IMG/VR virus record: IMGVR_UViG_3300042517_000672
Coordinates: 1-36,036 of that record
Source: a virus
Direction: 5' to 3' (one strand)
Length of the DNA: 36,036 bases
The notes beneath the pieces are model-generated. The model saw only the letters and a program-made list of their open reading frames with translations, ran no database searches and had not been told where the DNA came from. Positions 1 through 7,810 of the stretch are shown piece by piece. A program made the position numbers and the translations under genes. Positions within the stretch are counted from its first letter, which is position 1. Every line of letters starts with the position of its first letter.

Positions 1-2
1 GT

Positions 3-116
3 TTACCAATTGATAGTAGGCATGGTATGGATGACATTAGGGTTTCTGAATGTATTAAGTTTATGAATTTAGAAATTAACAAGAAAGATGCACCTGATGG
101 ATATGGGGGTTGCTAG
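3..116 (+). CDS. 3' end of an unknown gene (partial)
   Basis: An open frame runs from the left edge of the window to a TAG stop, giving 37 residues that end in DGYGGC. The frame is the only one of the three + frames that stays open past base 66, and it stops before a clear terminator, so it is probably the carboxyl end of a real gene. The piece is too short to assign a family. The gene closes the transcription unit upstream of the window. Confidence 0.45.
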   Translation, partial: LPIDSRHGMDDIRVSECIKFMNLEINKKDAPDGYGGC

Positions 117-168
117 AGAAAAACAATTTTGATTGTTATACTAATTAGTTATCGGTTTTTAATTACGC

Positions 169-209
169 AAAGTGGTGTTTCTAGCAATAGATGCACCACT
201 TTTGTTTTA
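169..209 (+). terminator. Rho-independent terminator
   Basis: A 9-bp perfect stem (AAAGTGGTG at 169-177 pairing with CACCACTTT at 194-202) encloses a 16-base loop and runs straight into a T-rich tract (TTTTGTTTT). It separates the partial first gene from the DUF1653-like gene. Confidence 0.75.
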
Positions 210-237
210 TGGATAGTTTATAAATAAAAGAAATATA

Positions 238-534
238 ATGAAAAAACAATTAAAAGAATTAGAAATTAAAGATGCAATTTATTGCAAAGATTATGTTAGA
301 TATCCAACATCGGGTGCAAAGTATAGACACTATAAAGGTGGTTTATATAAAGTGATTGGTATTACTAAGCAGCATGATGATGAAACAATTTTGTTGGTTA
401 TATACAAGTCATTGACTTTTGGTACATTGCATAACAGACCATTAGCTGAATTCTTTGAAGAAATAATAGTTGAAGAAAAGTTTAGTAGTAATGGTAACAT
501 GGTTAAAGTTTACAGATTTTCATTTGTGAAATAA
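238..534 (+). CDS. DUF1653-like small protein
   Basis: A 98-residue protein. Residues about 24-60 contain the pattern typical of DUF1653: a YRHYKGGLYKVIG block, then a conserved hydrophobic strand with VIYKS, then a NRPLAEFFEE block, ending with a VYRF strand. DUF1653 proteins are small beta-rich domains of unknown function found in bacteria and phages. The start is an ATG after an A-rich leader. It is the first gene after a terminator, so it needs its own promoter, but I see no good TAnnTTTG box directly before it. The family call rests on the motif pattern only. Confidence 0.7.
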   Translation: MKKQLKELEIKDAIYCKDYVRYPTSGAKYRHYKGGLYKVIGITKQHDDETILLVIYKSLTFGTLHNRPLAEFFEEIIVEEKFSSNGNMVKVYRFSFVK

Positions 535-537
535 CTT

Positions 538-568
538 TGATTATATAGCATAGATGTATATATAATCA
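538..568 (+). promoter_or_regulatory. Inverted repeat between genes
   Basis: TGATTATATA at 538-547 pairs exactly with TATATAATCA at 559-568 around an 11-base loop. The stem is pure AT apart from one pair and has no T tract after it, so it is a poor terminator. An operator or mRNA structure in the leader of the next gene (ATG at 614) is as likely. Seen directly; function inferred. Confidence 0.4.
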
Positions 569-613
569 TTGGTGTAAGTAAGTACACATATACTAAATAG
601 AAAACAAAGCAAA

Positions 614-1834
614 ATGGCAGAAGCAAAGAAGAAAGTAAAGAAGCGTAGAAATGCAGTTAAGACACCTGATGAAATAAAGAGTGTGGCAAGTGAAATACTA
701 GCTGAAGCAGGACTGAACAACGGAAAGGCTGATACTAAGCTGACTATAACTAATCAGGAAGCGTATGACGAAGCAATTCGTATAAAAGAAGGACCGCTTT
801 TTAATGAAAGAAAAATGGTGACAACAAGCCTTGGAAAGACATTTAGTTTAGGTGTGATGTCGCACCACTTTGCACAATACATAATGGATCTACCAGAGGA
901 AGAACAAAACAAGCTTAAGATACTGAAAACCACTTACATGAAGTTGCTAACAAAAGCAAACAACTTGATGAAGAAGGCTTACGATTCACCTTATGTGAAT
1001 GGAAAGGGTGAAATTAGTAGTGAGCACTTCAAAAACAAGCTAGATGTAAAGCGGTTGGAAATCATTGAGTTGTTTGGTAGAATGTTTAGTGTTCGTGAGG
1101 TGCATGAAATATGCCTGAAGGAATGGGGTTTAAAATGTAGTGCAAGTTTGATAGGAGAATACAGAGAAACCAACAAAGAAGAAATAGCGTTGCGAATAGA
1201 AGAACATAAGCGTACATTCAGCGACATACGTTTAGGGCATAAGCGTAGTAGACTTGAAGAGTTGAGTTACCTATATCAGAAGCGCAAACGTATTTATGAA
1301 ATGACGCAAAAGGGTGAAGACCATAGGTTGCTACTAGAAACACTAAAGCAAATTAAAAGTGAAGCTGAGGGTGACCTAATTCGTATAGATGCCAACATAG
1401 ACATGAACATACAGAACCAAATTAATGTACATTTACAGACAGAAGTGTTTCAGCATATAAGCATTAAGGAAATTGTATTGGCTAGGGTTGCAACTAGATT
1501 AGGGGCTTCAGTTCCAGAGTTCCTTTCAATAATGAACAAGGGGTATTATAACAACATGATACACAAACATGCTGACGAAATTGATTATGAGGAAATTAAT
1601 ACGTTTCCAAGTACAGAGGTGTACGATTTTGATAAAATAAACAGAATGCACCAAAAGAAAGAAGCTGAGGAACAAAACAAACCCAAAGAAGTTTTACAAA
1701 TTAGTGCAAGTGATGCCGAAGCTAGTGACAGCATAAAGGAACTACTTATGAAGCGTATATTGGCACAGAAGCAAAGCATAAACACCAAGAAGAACACCTT
1801 ACAAGGGTATTTTATAGATAAAGAAAATCAATAA
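614..1834 (+). CDS. Putative terminase small subunit-like / DUF2280-like DNA-binding protein
   Basis: A 406-residue, very basic protein starting MAEAKKKVKKRR. Residues about 150-180 look like a helix-turn-helix (FSVREVHEICLKEWG, then a second helix with SASLIGEY). They are followed at about 185-255 by a charged helical stretch with RLEELSYLYQKRKRIYE and LLLETLKQIKSEAEGD. This order, helix-turn-helix then RL..L..LY then LLE.I..EA.G, is that of DUF2280 and small terminase proteins. Small terminases bind the packaging site and hand DNA to the large subunit. Here the large terminase is 15 kb away, which is unusual. The protein is longer than a typical small terminase because of N- and C-terminal extensions. 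A different DNA-binding role is possible. Confidence 0.45.
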   Translation: MAEAKKKVKKRRNAVKTPDEIKSVASEILAEAGLNNGKADTKLTITNQEAYDEAIRIKEGPLFNERKMVTTSLGKTFSLGVMSHHFAQYIMDLPEEEQNKLKILKTTYMKLLTKANNLMKKAYDSPYVNGKGEISSEHFKNKLDVKRLEIIELFGRMFSVREVHEICLKEWGLKCSASLIGEYRETNKEEIALRIEEHKRTFSDIRLGHKRSRLEELSYLYQKRKRIYEMTQKGEDHRLLLETLKQIKSEAEGDLIRIDANIDMNIQNQINVHLQTEVFQHISIKEIVLARVATRLGASVPEFLSIMNKGYYNNMIHKHADEIDYEEINTFPSTEVYDFDKINRMHQKKEAEEQNKPKEVLQISASDAEASDSIKELLMKRILAQKQSINTKKNTLQGYFIDKENQ

Positions 1835-1838
1835 CACA

Positions 1839-2093
1839 ATGGCGACCAAAGTACTACTAAAGATACAAAAGCAACTATTTGATATATGGGAGTTGCGAAG
1901 CATAGAAAAGCACGACGAGTACGACGATACGCTTGAGGACATGCAGTACTTCATAGTTTTAAATAAAACTAGCATTGGTACTAACTATACCCAAGTGAAG
2001 TTTAAATATCCTACAGCCGAATCTAGAGACGCTGAACTAGCAAGAATAGAGTTGCAGTTGGAAGATTACGAGGGTTGCATTATACTTAGATAG
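1839..2093 (+). CDS. Hypothetical protein, 84 aa
   Basis: No family recognised. The protein is small and mixed alpha/beta, with an acidic middle (KHDEYDDTLEDM). It starts five bases after the stop of the possible small terminase gene and is followed by a terminator, so it is the last gene of that unit. Confidence 0.65.
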   Translation: MATKVLLKIQKQLFDIWELRSIEKHDEYDDTLEDMQYFIVLNKTSIGTNYTQVKFKYPTAESRDAELARIELQLEDYEGCIILR

Positions 2094-2115
2094 TTAAACT
2101 AATAAATAAAAACTG

Positions 2116-2142
2116 GGTGACTTTCTCAAGTCGCCGTTTCTT
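2116..2142 (+). terminator. Rho-independent terminator
   Basis: GGTGACTT at 2116-2123 pairs with AAGTCGCC at 2128-2135 (one T-G wobble) around a TCTC tetraloop, followed by GTTTCTT. It closes the unit that ends with the 84-residue gene and lies just before the first early-type promoter. Confidence 0.65.
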
Positions 2143-2170
2143 ATGGATAGTAATAGTCATTAACAAAACA

Positions 2171-2231
2171 TTAACAAGTTAATTCTAGGATAATAGCCTA
2201 TCGTAATAGTATATTTGTATTGTAATTAAAA
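2171..2231 (+). promoter_or_regulatory. Bacteroidota-type promoter, copy 1 of 5
   Basis: The -7 box TATATTTG lies at 2210-2217, with a TAG (for TTG) at 2186-2188, 21 bases upstream. The upstream TTAACAAGTTA block and the downstream TTTGTATTGTAATTAAAA block recur almost unchanged before other genes. The ATG of the next gene is 24 bases past the box, giving a leader of about 15-17 bases. Confidence 0.8.
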
Positions 2232-2240
2232 CGTAACACA

Positions 2241-2585
2241 ATGCAAACAAACAACAAATACAGAATAGCACTAAAAGCTGCAAGTGGTTCAGAAATTAAA
2301 TTAATGCAAAGTAGCTTCCCTAGGGAGGTGGGTGACCTCATGGTAATTGAAAACAAGCCATACAATGTAATAGCTACATTTGCCGATGTTGCTGAACAAA
2401 ACACATTTGTGAGGGCAATTAACCAAATAACAGCACAACATAACAGCATGGTAAGAAAAGAGCGCAAGATTGCTGAAGCAAGGTTGTGGGTTGATATAAT
2501 GAAAACGAACCCAAGCCTATTAAAGCTACTTAAAGATTGTGCCGAAATTATAGCCTTAGAAAAACAATTAACCAACAAAAATTAA
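2241..2585 (+). CDS. Hypothetical protein, 114 aa
   Basis: First gene of the unit driven by the promoter at 2171. No family recognised. The N-terminal half resembles a small beta domain (SFPREVGDLMVIENKPYNVIATFAD is split across two strands), and the C-terminal half is helical and basic. The ATG start is placed by its fixed distance from the promoter box, the same as in the other promoter-headed units. Confidence 0.7.
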   Translation: MQTNNKYRIALKAASGSEIKLMQSSFPREVGDLMVIENKPYNVIATFADVAEQNTFVRAINQITAQHNSMVRKERKIAEARLWVDIMKTNPSLLKLLKDCAEIIALEKQLTNKN

Positions 2586-2590
2586 TAGCC

Positions 2591-2656
2591 ATGAAAGTAG
2601 TTAAGCCAATAACAGAAAGCTTTTCCCAATTGGTGAACTTTCTTACAACATTATAA
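2591..2656 (+). CDS. Possible 21-aa peptide
   Basis: ATG five bases after the preceding stop, reading MKVVKPITESFSQL and ending NFLTTL before TAA. Spacing is like that of the real genes around it, but there is no other support. It could be a leader peptide or chance. Confidence 0.2.
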   Translation: MKVVKPITESFSQLVNFLTTL

Positions 2657-2717
2657 ACAATTTTTATGTGTGGGTAAAAGACGGAGTACCTACATTCACC
2701 AAATAAAAACTAAAGCA

Positions 2718-3119
2718 ATGCATAACACAACAATAAAACAATTTGAAACAATAGCTAGACAAGAACTAGCAAAACACAACAAAGGTAAGCATGAAGATGA
2801 CACACTTACATACCAAGAATGGCTGAGCGAAAATGCTACCGATTATGCCAATAGATACAGCATAACAATTGGACACGAAAGTGGTGCAATAATGTACACA
2901 GAAACCAATACCAATTTCAAGGGAAATGACATTTGCAGTTGTTGCGACGAACACTACGATGCTGAAAAGAATGCGGTTGGTAATAGAAGTGATGAACTTT
3001 GTGACGAGTGCTACTTTGCTGATGAACTGGAACTAGGCGATTTAAACGATTTTGGTTTCTTTGGTGATGAAACTGATGCACTAGGTAACAACTTTAGCGA
3101 CGCCGATAGTGGGTTGTAA
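2718..3119 (+). CDS. Zinc-ribbon protein, 133 aa
   Basis: Unknown function. The middle of the protein carries a C-S-C-C ... C-D-E-C pair of knuckles about 24 residues apart (ICSCCDEHYD, later ELCDECYFAD), which should bind zinc. The tail is acidic. An upstream GTG would add 16 residues, but the ATG at 2718 follows the A-rich leader seen at neighbouring starts (AAAACTAAAGCAATG) and is preferred. Confidence 0.65.
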   Translation: MHNTTIKQFETIARQELAKHNKGKHEDDTLTYQEWLSENATDYANRYSITIGHESGAIMYTETNTNFKGNDICSCCDEHYDAEKNAVGNRSDELCDECYFADELELGDLNDFGFFGDETDALGNNFSDADSGL

Positions 3120-3177
3120 TGCCTACAGCAACAAAGTATAAGCAAACAATTATAAACAAGCTAAAAACCGACTCAAA

Positions 3178-3468
3178 ATGACAAATAGATATGTTTTAAT
3201 GGTACTACTGAACTACGATGGCACTAAGTACCAGAAGTTTAGACCTACTCCAATGGTTGAGGAACATAAAACCATGAAAGAAGTAAAGCAAACCATGGAA
3301 ACATTAACCGATGGTTGGAAGCATACTGAAGAAATATATGGGTACACCATTATTGATAAGGTAAAACGTACGAGGGATGTGAGTATATTTAATGCCGATG
3401 CCAATAGTACATACGACCATGTGAACAAGTTGGTGCTGAAACAGCACTTATCCACATTAACAAACTAA
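3178..3468 (+). CDS. Hypothetical protein, 96 aa
   Basis: No family recognised. It begins with a hydrophobic strand (MTNRYVLMVLLNY) too short and polar-flanked to be a sure membrane segment, then mixed helices and strands. It ends just before the second promoter, so it is the last gene of its unit. Confidence 0.65.
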   Translation: MTNRYVLMVLLNYDGTKYQKFRPTPMVEEHKTMKEVKQTMETLTDGWKHTEEIYGYTIIDKVKRTRDVSIFNADANSTYDHVNKLVLKQHLSTLTN

Positions 3469-3472
3469 TAAA

Positions 3473-3527
3473 AAGTTAAGCCTTGGACAATCAAACAATT
3501 GGTTATACATTTGTATTGTAATTAAAA
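3473..3527 (+). promoter_or_regulatory. Bacteroidota-type promoter, copy 2 of 5
   Basis: TTG at 3483-3485, 20 bases, TACATTTG at 3506-3513, then the shared TTTGTATTGTAATTAAAA block. The ATG of the next gene is 24 bases past the box. The far-upstream TTAACAA part is only partly conserved here. Confidence 0.85.
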
Positions 3528-3536
3528 CAAAACAAA

Positions 3537-3929
3537 ATGAAAAGCAATAATAGCACAACGACACAAGAAATGTTTGAAACAACAATTGCAAACCTTAAAA
3601 ACAGCATAGCTGAAATTAAGCGTAAAATGCCAACAATTGAAGCCTACAAGGGTACTGAAAAGTATGTTTGTTATTACCCAGAAACTTACATTACAATAGG
3701 TGTAGATAACGAGGGTAAGGTAGCAATGCAAAACCAAATATTTCCACAGCAATTTAATGGACACACAGCTTCAAGGATTTGTAATGGTGTAAAAAATGGA
3801 CATGGTCAACAACCTGAATGTATTGAAATTGTAAAATTTTACAAAGGTTACATTGGATGGATGCTTATTCAAATTGAAAGCCTACAAACCACATTGAATG
3901 AAATTTTAAGTTTACCAATAAACAAATAA
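3537..3929 (+). CDS. Hypothetical protein, 130 aa
   Basis: No family recognised. Helical N-terminus (residues 10-35), a central beta region with YVCYYPETYITIGVD, and a C-terminal helix. First gene of the unit headed by the promoter at 3473. Confidence 0.7.
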   Translation: MKSNNSTTTQEMFETTIANLKNSIAEIKRKMPTIEAYKGTEKYVCYYPETYITIGVDNEGKVAMQNQIFPQQFNGHTASRICNGVKNGHGQQPECIEIVKFYKGYIGWMLIQIESLQTTLNEILSLPINK

Positions 3930-3934
3930 GAGAC

Positions 3935-4285
3935 ATGACAACAATAACATTTGATGCCAAGAAGCACACATACAACAAAGAAACCAAAGTGTTTAGAGTA
4001 AGCGAGCGTGATGTGAAGTTTGACACTACCTATAGCATATTGAACCCAAGAACAAACAAAGAAATGAAGTTTGAGTTTACCCACAGCACAGGACCCGAAT
4101 TTGAACCTGAAACAAGGTGGGTGTACAAAGGTGCTGAAGGTATAACTTTAGAGGTGTGCAACGATGCTAGAATGGCACAACAAGCTGAGCAAATGTACTT
4201 GGATGCAAAGCTACAAAGAGGTGGTGTGAATATTGCACCAATGCCAAATTTAAAGGGCAATCCAGCCTATGATTTAATGATGTAA
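3935..4285 (+). CDS. Hypothetical protein, 116 aa
   Basis: Function unknown. Residues 30-75 (SILNPRTNKEMKFEFTHS, TGPEFEPETRWVYKGAEG) and the following LEVCNDARM have a pattern I associate with a conserved small protein of Bacteroidota phages and mobile elements. It follows the previous stop by five bases, in the same unit. The resemblance is from memory and unconfirmed. Confidence 0.7.
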   Translation: MTTITFDAKKHTYNKETKVFRVSERDVKFDTTYSILNPRTNKEMKFEFTHSTGPEFEPETRWVYKGAEGITLEVCNDARMAQQAEQMYLDAKLQRGGVNIAPMPNLKGNPAYDLMM

Positions 4286-4302
4286 TTAAAAACTAAAGTA
4301 TA

Positions 4303-4524
4303 ATGAAAAAAACTGAAAACAAAATAAACGAAATTATTGAACAATGTTTACAAGGTAGTGAAAAATTCGTAGCCAATGCTAATAGGTGTCTATCAGATAA
4401 AGATAAGCCTGAAATGGTTAGAAATATTCTATGTAGCTTGAATACTGAAATTGCAGTAATTTATTCAACATTCGCTAAAGAGATGGTTAAATTAAAAGAA
4501 ATTATTAAACAAGAAAAACAATAA
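4303..4524 (+). CDS. Hypothetical helical protein, 73 aa
   Basis: Almost entirely helical and charged, with two conspicuous stretches (residues 1-35 and 40-73). No family recognised. Its stop lies one base before the next ATG, so the two genes are probably translated together. Confidence 0.65.
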   Translation: MKKTENKINEIIEQCLQGSEKFVANANRCLSDKDKPEMVRNILCSLNTEIAVIYSTFAKEMVKLKEIIKQEKQ

Positions 4525-4525
4525 C

Positions 4526-4780
4526 ATGATACAACAAAATTTTAAAGTAGGTATGATTTGCAAAGCAGACACCGAAGCAGTAAAGCAACAAAAAAGTTGG
4601 ATGAGACACCTTGATGCACCACTAGTTGGAGGCGAGGTGGTTAAGGTACTAGGTATTGAAACCAAAGCTGATGAAACATACTTGCGAGTACAGCACAACA
4701 AAATGAGGAGTACTAGTACGTTTAATGCTAGATACTTTAAATTGCCAACATTGAAATCTAAGACGTTAACAAACGATTAA
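4526..4780 (+). CDS. Hypothetical small beta-barrel-like protein, 84 aa
   Basis: Residues 5-75 alternate short strands with glycine turns (VGMICKAD, GGEVVKVLGIE, TYLRVQHN, FKLP), as in small SH3- or KOW-like barrels. No named family recognised. The stop codon overlaps the start of the next promoter block. Confidence 0.6.
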   Translation: MIQQNFKVGMICKADTEAVKQQKSWMRHLDAPLVGGEVVKVLGIETKADETYLRVQHNKMRSTSTFNARYFKLPTLKSKTLTND

Positions 4781-4835
4781 CAAGTTAGTTCTTGGATAAT
4801 CAAAAAAGCTTATTACCTTTGTATTGTAATTAAAA
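4777..4835 (+). promoter_or_regulatory. Bacteroidota-type promoter, copy 3 of 5
   Basis: TTAACAAGTTA at 4777, TTG at 4792-4794, 19 bases, TACCTTTG at 4814-4821, and the shared TTTGTATTGTAATTAAAA block. The ATG of the next gene is at 4846. The upstream block is nearly identical to those at 2171 and 10265. Confidence 0.85.
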
Positions 4836-4845
4836 ACAAACAAAC

Positions 4846-5406
4846 ATGCAAACAACAGCAAACAACAGCAAAAACATGGTTGACCTTCACCAACTAAAAC
4901 AAGGGGATATAATTATTGCACAAGGTAGCAAATATGTGTTTATTGACTACAAACATGGTAGGGATATAATACATGTTACCATGAGTAGCGTTGGTAACAG
5001 CAAAGCGGTGTTCAATTTGAAAATTAGAAAAACCTACAAACATCACCACATAGGGGGTAACACAATGTTTGAAGTGGTTGGTAACAACATTGAAAAGGCA
5101 ATTGAAAGCAAAGAAGTACTAGCTGAGTACCAAGAAAAAAAGCAAGAAAGGCAAGAAGCCAATGCAAAAGCAAACATGGAATTTATTAAGTATGATGCTG
5201 AAAGGGGTTGTTATTGCATAATGTTAGGTGATGGTACTAAAGTTTACGAGGGTGACCGAGTTAAGGTGCAATTTACCAATGGTACACAAGTTGGATACGT
5301 TGGTAAAATAGCTGGAACCAAAGAACTTAAATTTGGGTACAAATTCCAACAGCACAAACAAAACAGAATGCTAAATATTTCAATGATTTTAAACAAAGTA
5401 AATTAA
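4846..5406 (+). CDS. Hypothetical protein with two small beta domains, 186 aa
   Basis: No family recognised. Residues 14-60 and 125-170 both look like small barrels that begin with a 'gD.i' strand (LKQGDIIIAQGSKYVFIDY; YEGDRVKVQFTNGTQVGYV). They are joined by a highly charged helix (residues 85-115, EYQEKKQERQEANAKANME). Codons 3-9 contain a short direct repeat of AAACAACAGC. It heads the unit controlled by the promoter at 4777. Confidence 0.7.
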   Translation: MQTTANNSKNMVDLHQLKQGDIIIAQGSKYVFIDYKHGRDIIHVTMSSVGNSKAVFNLKIRKTYKHHHIGGNTMFEVVGNNIEKAIESKEVLAEYQEKKQERQEANAKANMEFIKYDAERGCYCIMLGDGTKVYEGDRVKVQFTNGTQVGYVGKIAGTKELKFGYKFQQHKQNRMLNISMILNKVN

Positions 5407-5412
5407 TAAGCC

Positions 5413-6021
5413 ATGCAAAGCAATTACGATAAGTGGTTAACAACAGACCCAAACGAGGCACAAGATGCACATTATGAAGCCGTTGCCGACAAGTACAGCC
5501 AAGAGTTCTATGACCTAGCTGAAAAGCACAACTTCATTGGTAGCTTAGAGGAAACAAACCTAATTGATACACTAGGGGTAAATTGTAGTGTTGAACTCAC
5601 AGCTGAAAAGGTTGAGCAGTTTTGCATATTAAACAAGCGGTTTGAACCAAGAAAACTAAAAGGACATGTGATTGGTGTAGGTGTAGTGAATATGGAAAGT
5701 GGTAATACATGCCATGACTGGAGCATTTACGAAAACAAGGGGTTACATGCATACCTGATGAGTGGTGGGTACTTACTATTTGGAACACAAAATTGCCTAA
5801 GAGTGGGTGACAGCGTGAAGCTATTTGGCAATGACAGCCAAAGAAGCTTGAGCAAGGAACATGAAGTGGTTGCAATTAGCGAATGCCACAAACCAATATT
5901 GATAAGTATGCTGAAAACAAATGGTTACGATTACACTCCAATAAAAGCTTTTAGAGCAAGGGCAAAGGGTAACAAGAAGCTGAGTACTAGCTACAGCATT
6001 AAAGGATTAGAAAACAACTAA
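5413..6021 (+). CDS. Hypothetical protein, 202 aa
   Basis: Function unknown. Helical N-terminal third, then a beta-rich region (residues 75-150) with several glycines. The C-terminal tail is basic (FRARAKGNKKL), which may bind nucleic acid. It follows the previous stop by six bases. Confidence 0.7.
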   Translation: MQSNYDKWLTTDPNEAQDAHYEAVADKYSQEFYDLAEKHNFIGSLEETNLIDTLGVNCSVELTAEKVEQFCILNKRFEPRKLKGHVIGVGVVNMESGNTCHDWSIYENKGLHAYLMSGGYLLFGTQNCLRVGDSVKLFGNDSQRSLSKEHEVVAISECHKPILISMLKTNGYDYTPIKAFRARAKGNKKLSTSYSIKGLENN

Positions 6022-6025
6022 AGAT

Positions 6026-6472
6026 ATGAAAAACATAACAAAGAATGAAAATGGCACTTATGCAGTACGAGTGCTGACAAAGAAAGGGGTACTGGAATAC
6101 AACTACGATGGTTCTGATGCCAACATGGAAAGTGAAGCGGTTGCAAAGGTTATTATTGACAGCACCAAAGCTGAGGGTATAAAATACCTAGAAGAAGTGA
6201 AGCAAGTTGGTGGTGGTAAGCTTGATTTCAAGCAGTTCCGTAGTATTAGCCATATTGCTAGTGACATTAAAAAGGAGTGGAAGAAACCTCATTTTGGTGC
6301 TGAACCCTACATACAAGCAATGTTGGAACTAGACACCATAGACAACATGTACCACTACGACACAGCAAAGGACATATTGATACGTTTTTTGTGTAATGCC
6401 ATGCATTTCAGAGGTGGCAATGCCAAAGCCTTAAAACAGGAACTTAAAGACATTTTAGAAACAACAAAATAA
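6026..6472 (+). CDS. Conserved hypothetical phage protein, 148 aa
   Basis: The C-terminal half carries a pattern that recurs, as far as I recall, in phages and mobile elements of Bacteroidota: HIASDIKKEW, then FGAEPYIQAMLELD, then a helix with ILIRFLCNA, then MHFRGGNAKALKQELK. No function is known to me. The N-terminal 60 residues look like a small beta domain. It is part of the unit starting at 4846. Confidence 0.75.
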   Translation: MKNITKNENGTYAVRVLTKKGVLEYNYDGSDANMESEAVAKVIIDSTKAEGIKYLEEVKQVGGGKLDFKQFRSISHIASDIKKEWKKPHFGAEPYIQAMLELDTIDNMYHYDTAKDILIRFLCNAMHFRGGNAKALKQELKDILETTK

Positions 6473-6478
6473 AGTACA

Positions 6479-6859
6479 ATGAAAACTATATTACAAGCAA
6501 TAAAAGAAAAACAAAGACAAGCACTTGAAGAAAGGCTAGAGTTGATGAAGCGTGACAAAGCTACAGCCATTCCAGTTATTATGGAATCACTTGAAGCTAG
6601 AATTGAACAATACAAGAAGGGTTTGGCAAAGTTTCCAGGCGAAACTAGGGGGTACTACAAAAAGTATTTACTTATGGATGCTACTGAGTATTGGACAACC
6701 AAAGTGAATGGTGAATATGAAATGTGTTTTAGAATACCTAGTGACAAGCCAAACGAGGAAAAGTATTTGCAAGTACAAAGGGAAACAAGGTTTAATAAAT
6801 TGATGGTGAGCATACACTACAGCCTGACTAAAAACTACGATAATCATGAAGTTTGCTAA
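6479..6859 (+). CDS. Hypothetical protein, 126 aa
   Basis: The first 60 residues form one long charged helix (IKEKQRQALEERLELMKRDK), likely coiled coil. The remainder is mixed. Its last 14 bases overlap the HNH gene, so the two are probably coupled. No family recognised. Confidence 0.65.
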   Translation: MKTILQAIKEKQRQALEERLELMKRDKATAIPVIMESLEARIEQYKKGLAKFPGETRGYYKKYLLMDATEYWTTKVNGEYEMCFRIPSDKPNEEKYLQVQRETRFNKLMVSIHYSLTKNYDNHEVC

Positions 6860-7187
6860 AGGTAATAAGCCATGGAACAAAGGTGTGAAGGGAATACACT
6901 TGAACCCTGAAACTGAATTCAAAGAGGGTGTTGCAGTAGGTGAAAATCACCCAAGCTGGAAAGGTGGGGTACAAATACCTAAGAGTGATTGTAAACATGT
7001 TTGGGAAGGTGTTGGTAAAAGAGCAAGGTTGCCACGAAAGATATGGGAACAACACAATGGCGAAATACCTAAAGGGAGTGTTATTATACACATAGATGGT
7101 GACCGATACAACGATAGCATTGATAACCTAGAGTGTATAACAAGGGCTGAATTACTAAAAAGAAACCGATATGAAAATGAAAATTGA
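6846..7187 (+). CDS. HNH endonuclease-like protein
   Basis: A 113-residue protein of the phage HNH family. The N-terminus (FAKGNKPWNKGVKGIHLNPE) is the GN.PWNKG lead seen in many such proteins, NHPSWKGG follows at about 38-45, and the C-terminal half is the nuclease core: RKIWEQHNGEIPKG, then IIHIDGDRYNDSIDNLECIT. The second His and the Asn residues of the core are present. The first core His, normally before R.iWE, is replaced by Pro (LPRKIWE), so nicking activity may be weak or absent. Such genes are free-standing mobile nucleases or packaging-associated nickases. Here it sits alone among small accessory genes. Confidence 0.8.
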   Translation: MKFAKGNKPWNKGVKGIHLNPETEFKEGVAVGENHPSWKGGVQIPKSDCKHVWEGVGKRARLPRKIWEQHNGEIPKGSVIIHIDGDRYNDSIDNLECITRAELLKRNRYENEN

Positions 7188-7503
7188 AATTGAATTCTAT
7201 TTTGATACCAACAATAAACTTTTGTTGACAAAAATGATGCACAATGGTGTGAAGCACATTACAGCCGATAACCGATTTCCAAATAGGTTTTCAAAGCAAA
7301 AAGAAAAAGATTGCCATTTTGTTATAAGTAAGCACACTAGCGAAAACGATTCAATGTATAGTGGTGTTAAGGCATTGGTTGAGCATGGAAGCTATAGGGT
7401 TGAAAAGCATACATTGGAATGCAATGTTCAATTCAATAGTGCAATGCAGTTTCATTATGTTATGCCTGAAAGTTTACCACAAACAATAATAGATACAATA
7501 TGA
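7171..7503 (+). CDS. Hypothetical protein, 110 aa
   Basis: No family recognised. It begins with an amphipathic strand (MKMKIEIEFYFDTNN) and overlaps both neighbours (17 bases with the HNH gene and 4 with the next), so it belongs to a translationally coupled run. Confidence 0.6.
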   Translation: MKMKIEIEFYFDTNNKLLLTKMMHNGVKHITADNRFPNRFSKQKEKDCHFVISKHTSENDSMYSGVKALVEHGSYRVEKHTLECNVQFNSAMQFHYVMPESLPQTIIDTI

Positions 7504-7799
7504 TAGTTGAATTGAATGAGTTGTACGAATTGCCGATTACCAAAGAATTTGGGAAGCGACTATTTGGTAAAACATACTTTTTGAACCATGCAGTAGTGAG
7601 CAAGAAACTTGAGGGCGAATTTATGGTTAAGTGGTTAATAGAATATGAATACAATGGTAGCATAGTGAAAGAAGAATTTGGTATAAAGCTTGATGGTACT
7701 ATGTTTAGAAGAAGCAATTTCTTTAATCAAAATATAATGAAACACATGCCATGTTATAGAGCGTTACAAATATTAGAATACATAAACGAACAAATATAA
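7500..7799 (+). CDS. Hypothetical protein, 99 aa
   Basis: Unknown. Mixed alpha/beta with several aromatic residues, ending in a helix (CYRALQILEYINEQI). It overlaps the previous stop by four bases (ATGA). Confidence 0.6.
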   Translation: MIVELNELYELPITKEFGKRLFGKTYFLNHAVVSKKLEGEFMVKWLIEYEYNGSIVKEEFGIKLDGTMFRRSNFFNQNIMKHMPCYRALQILEYINEQI

Positions 7800-7810
7800 A
7801 AACAAACACA

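Noticed and set aside
2198-2578. 126-residue open frame on the minus strand
   Set aside because: Lies almost wholly opposite the 114-residue + strand gene that has a strong promoter, and its translation has no recognisable pattern. All other supported genes are on the + strand.
4849-4874. Direct repeat of AAACAACAGC as a possible iteron or origin
   Set aside because: Only two copies, both inside the first codons of a promoter-headed gene. Better explained as Gln/Thr/Ala/Asn coding sequence.
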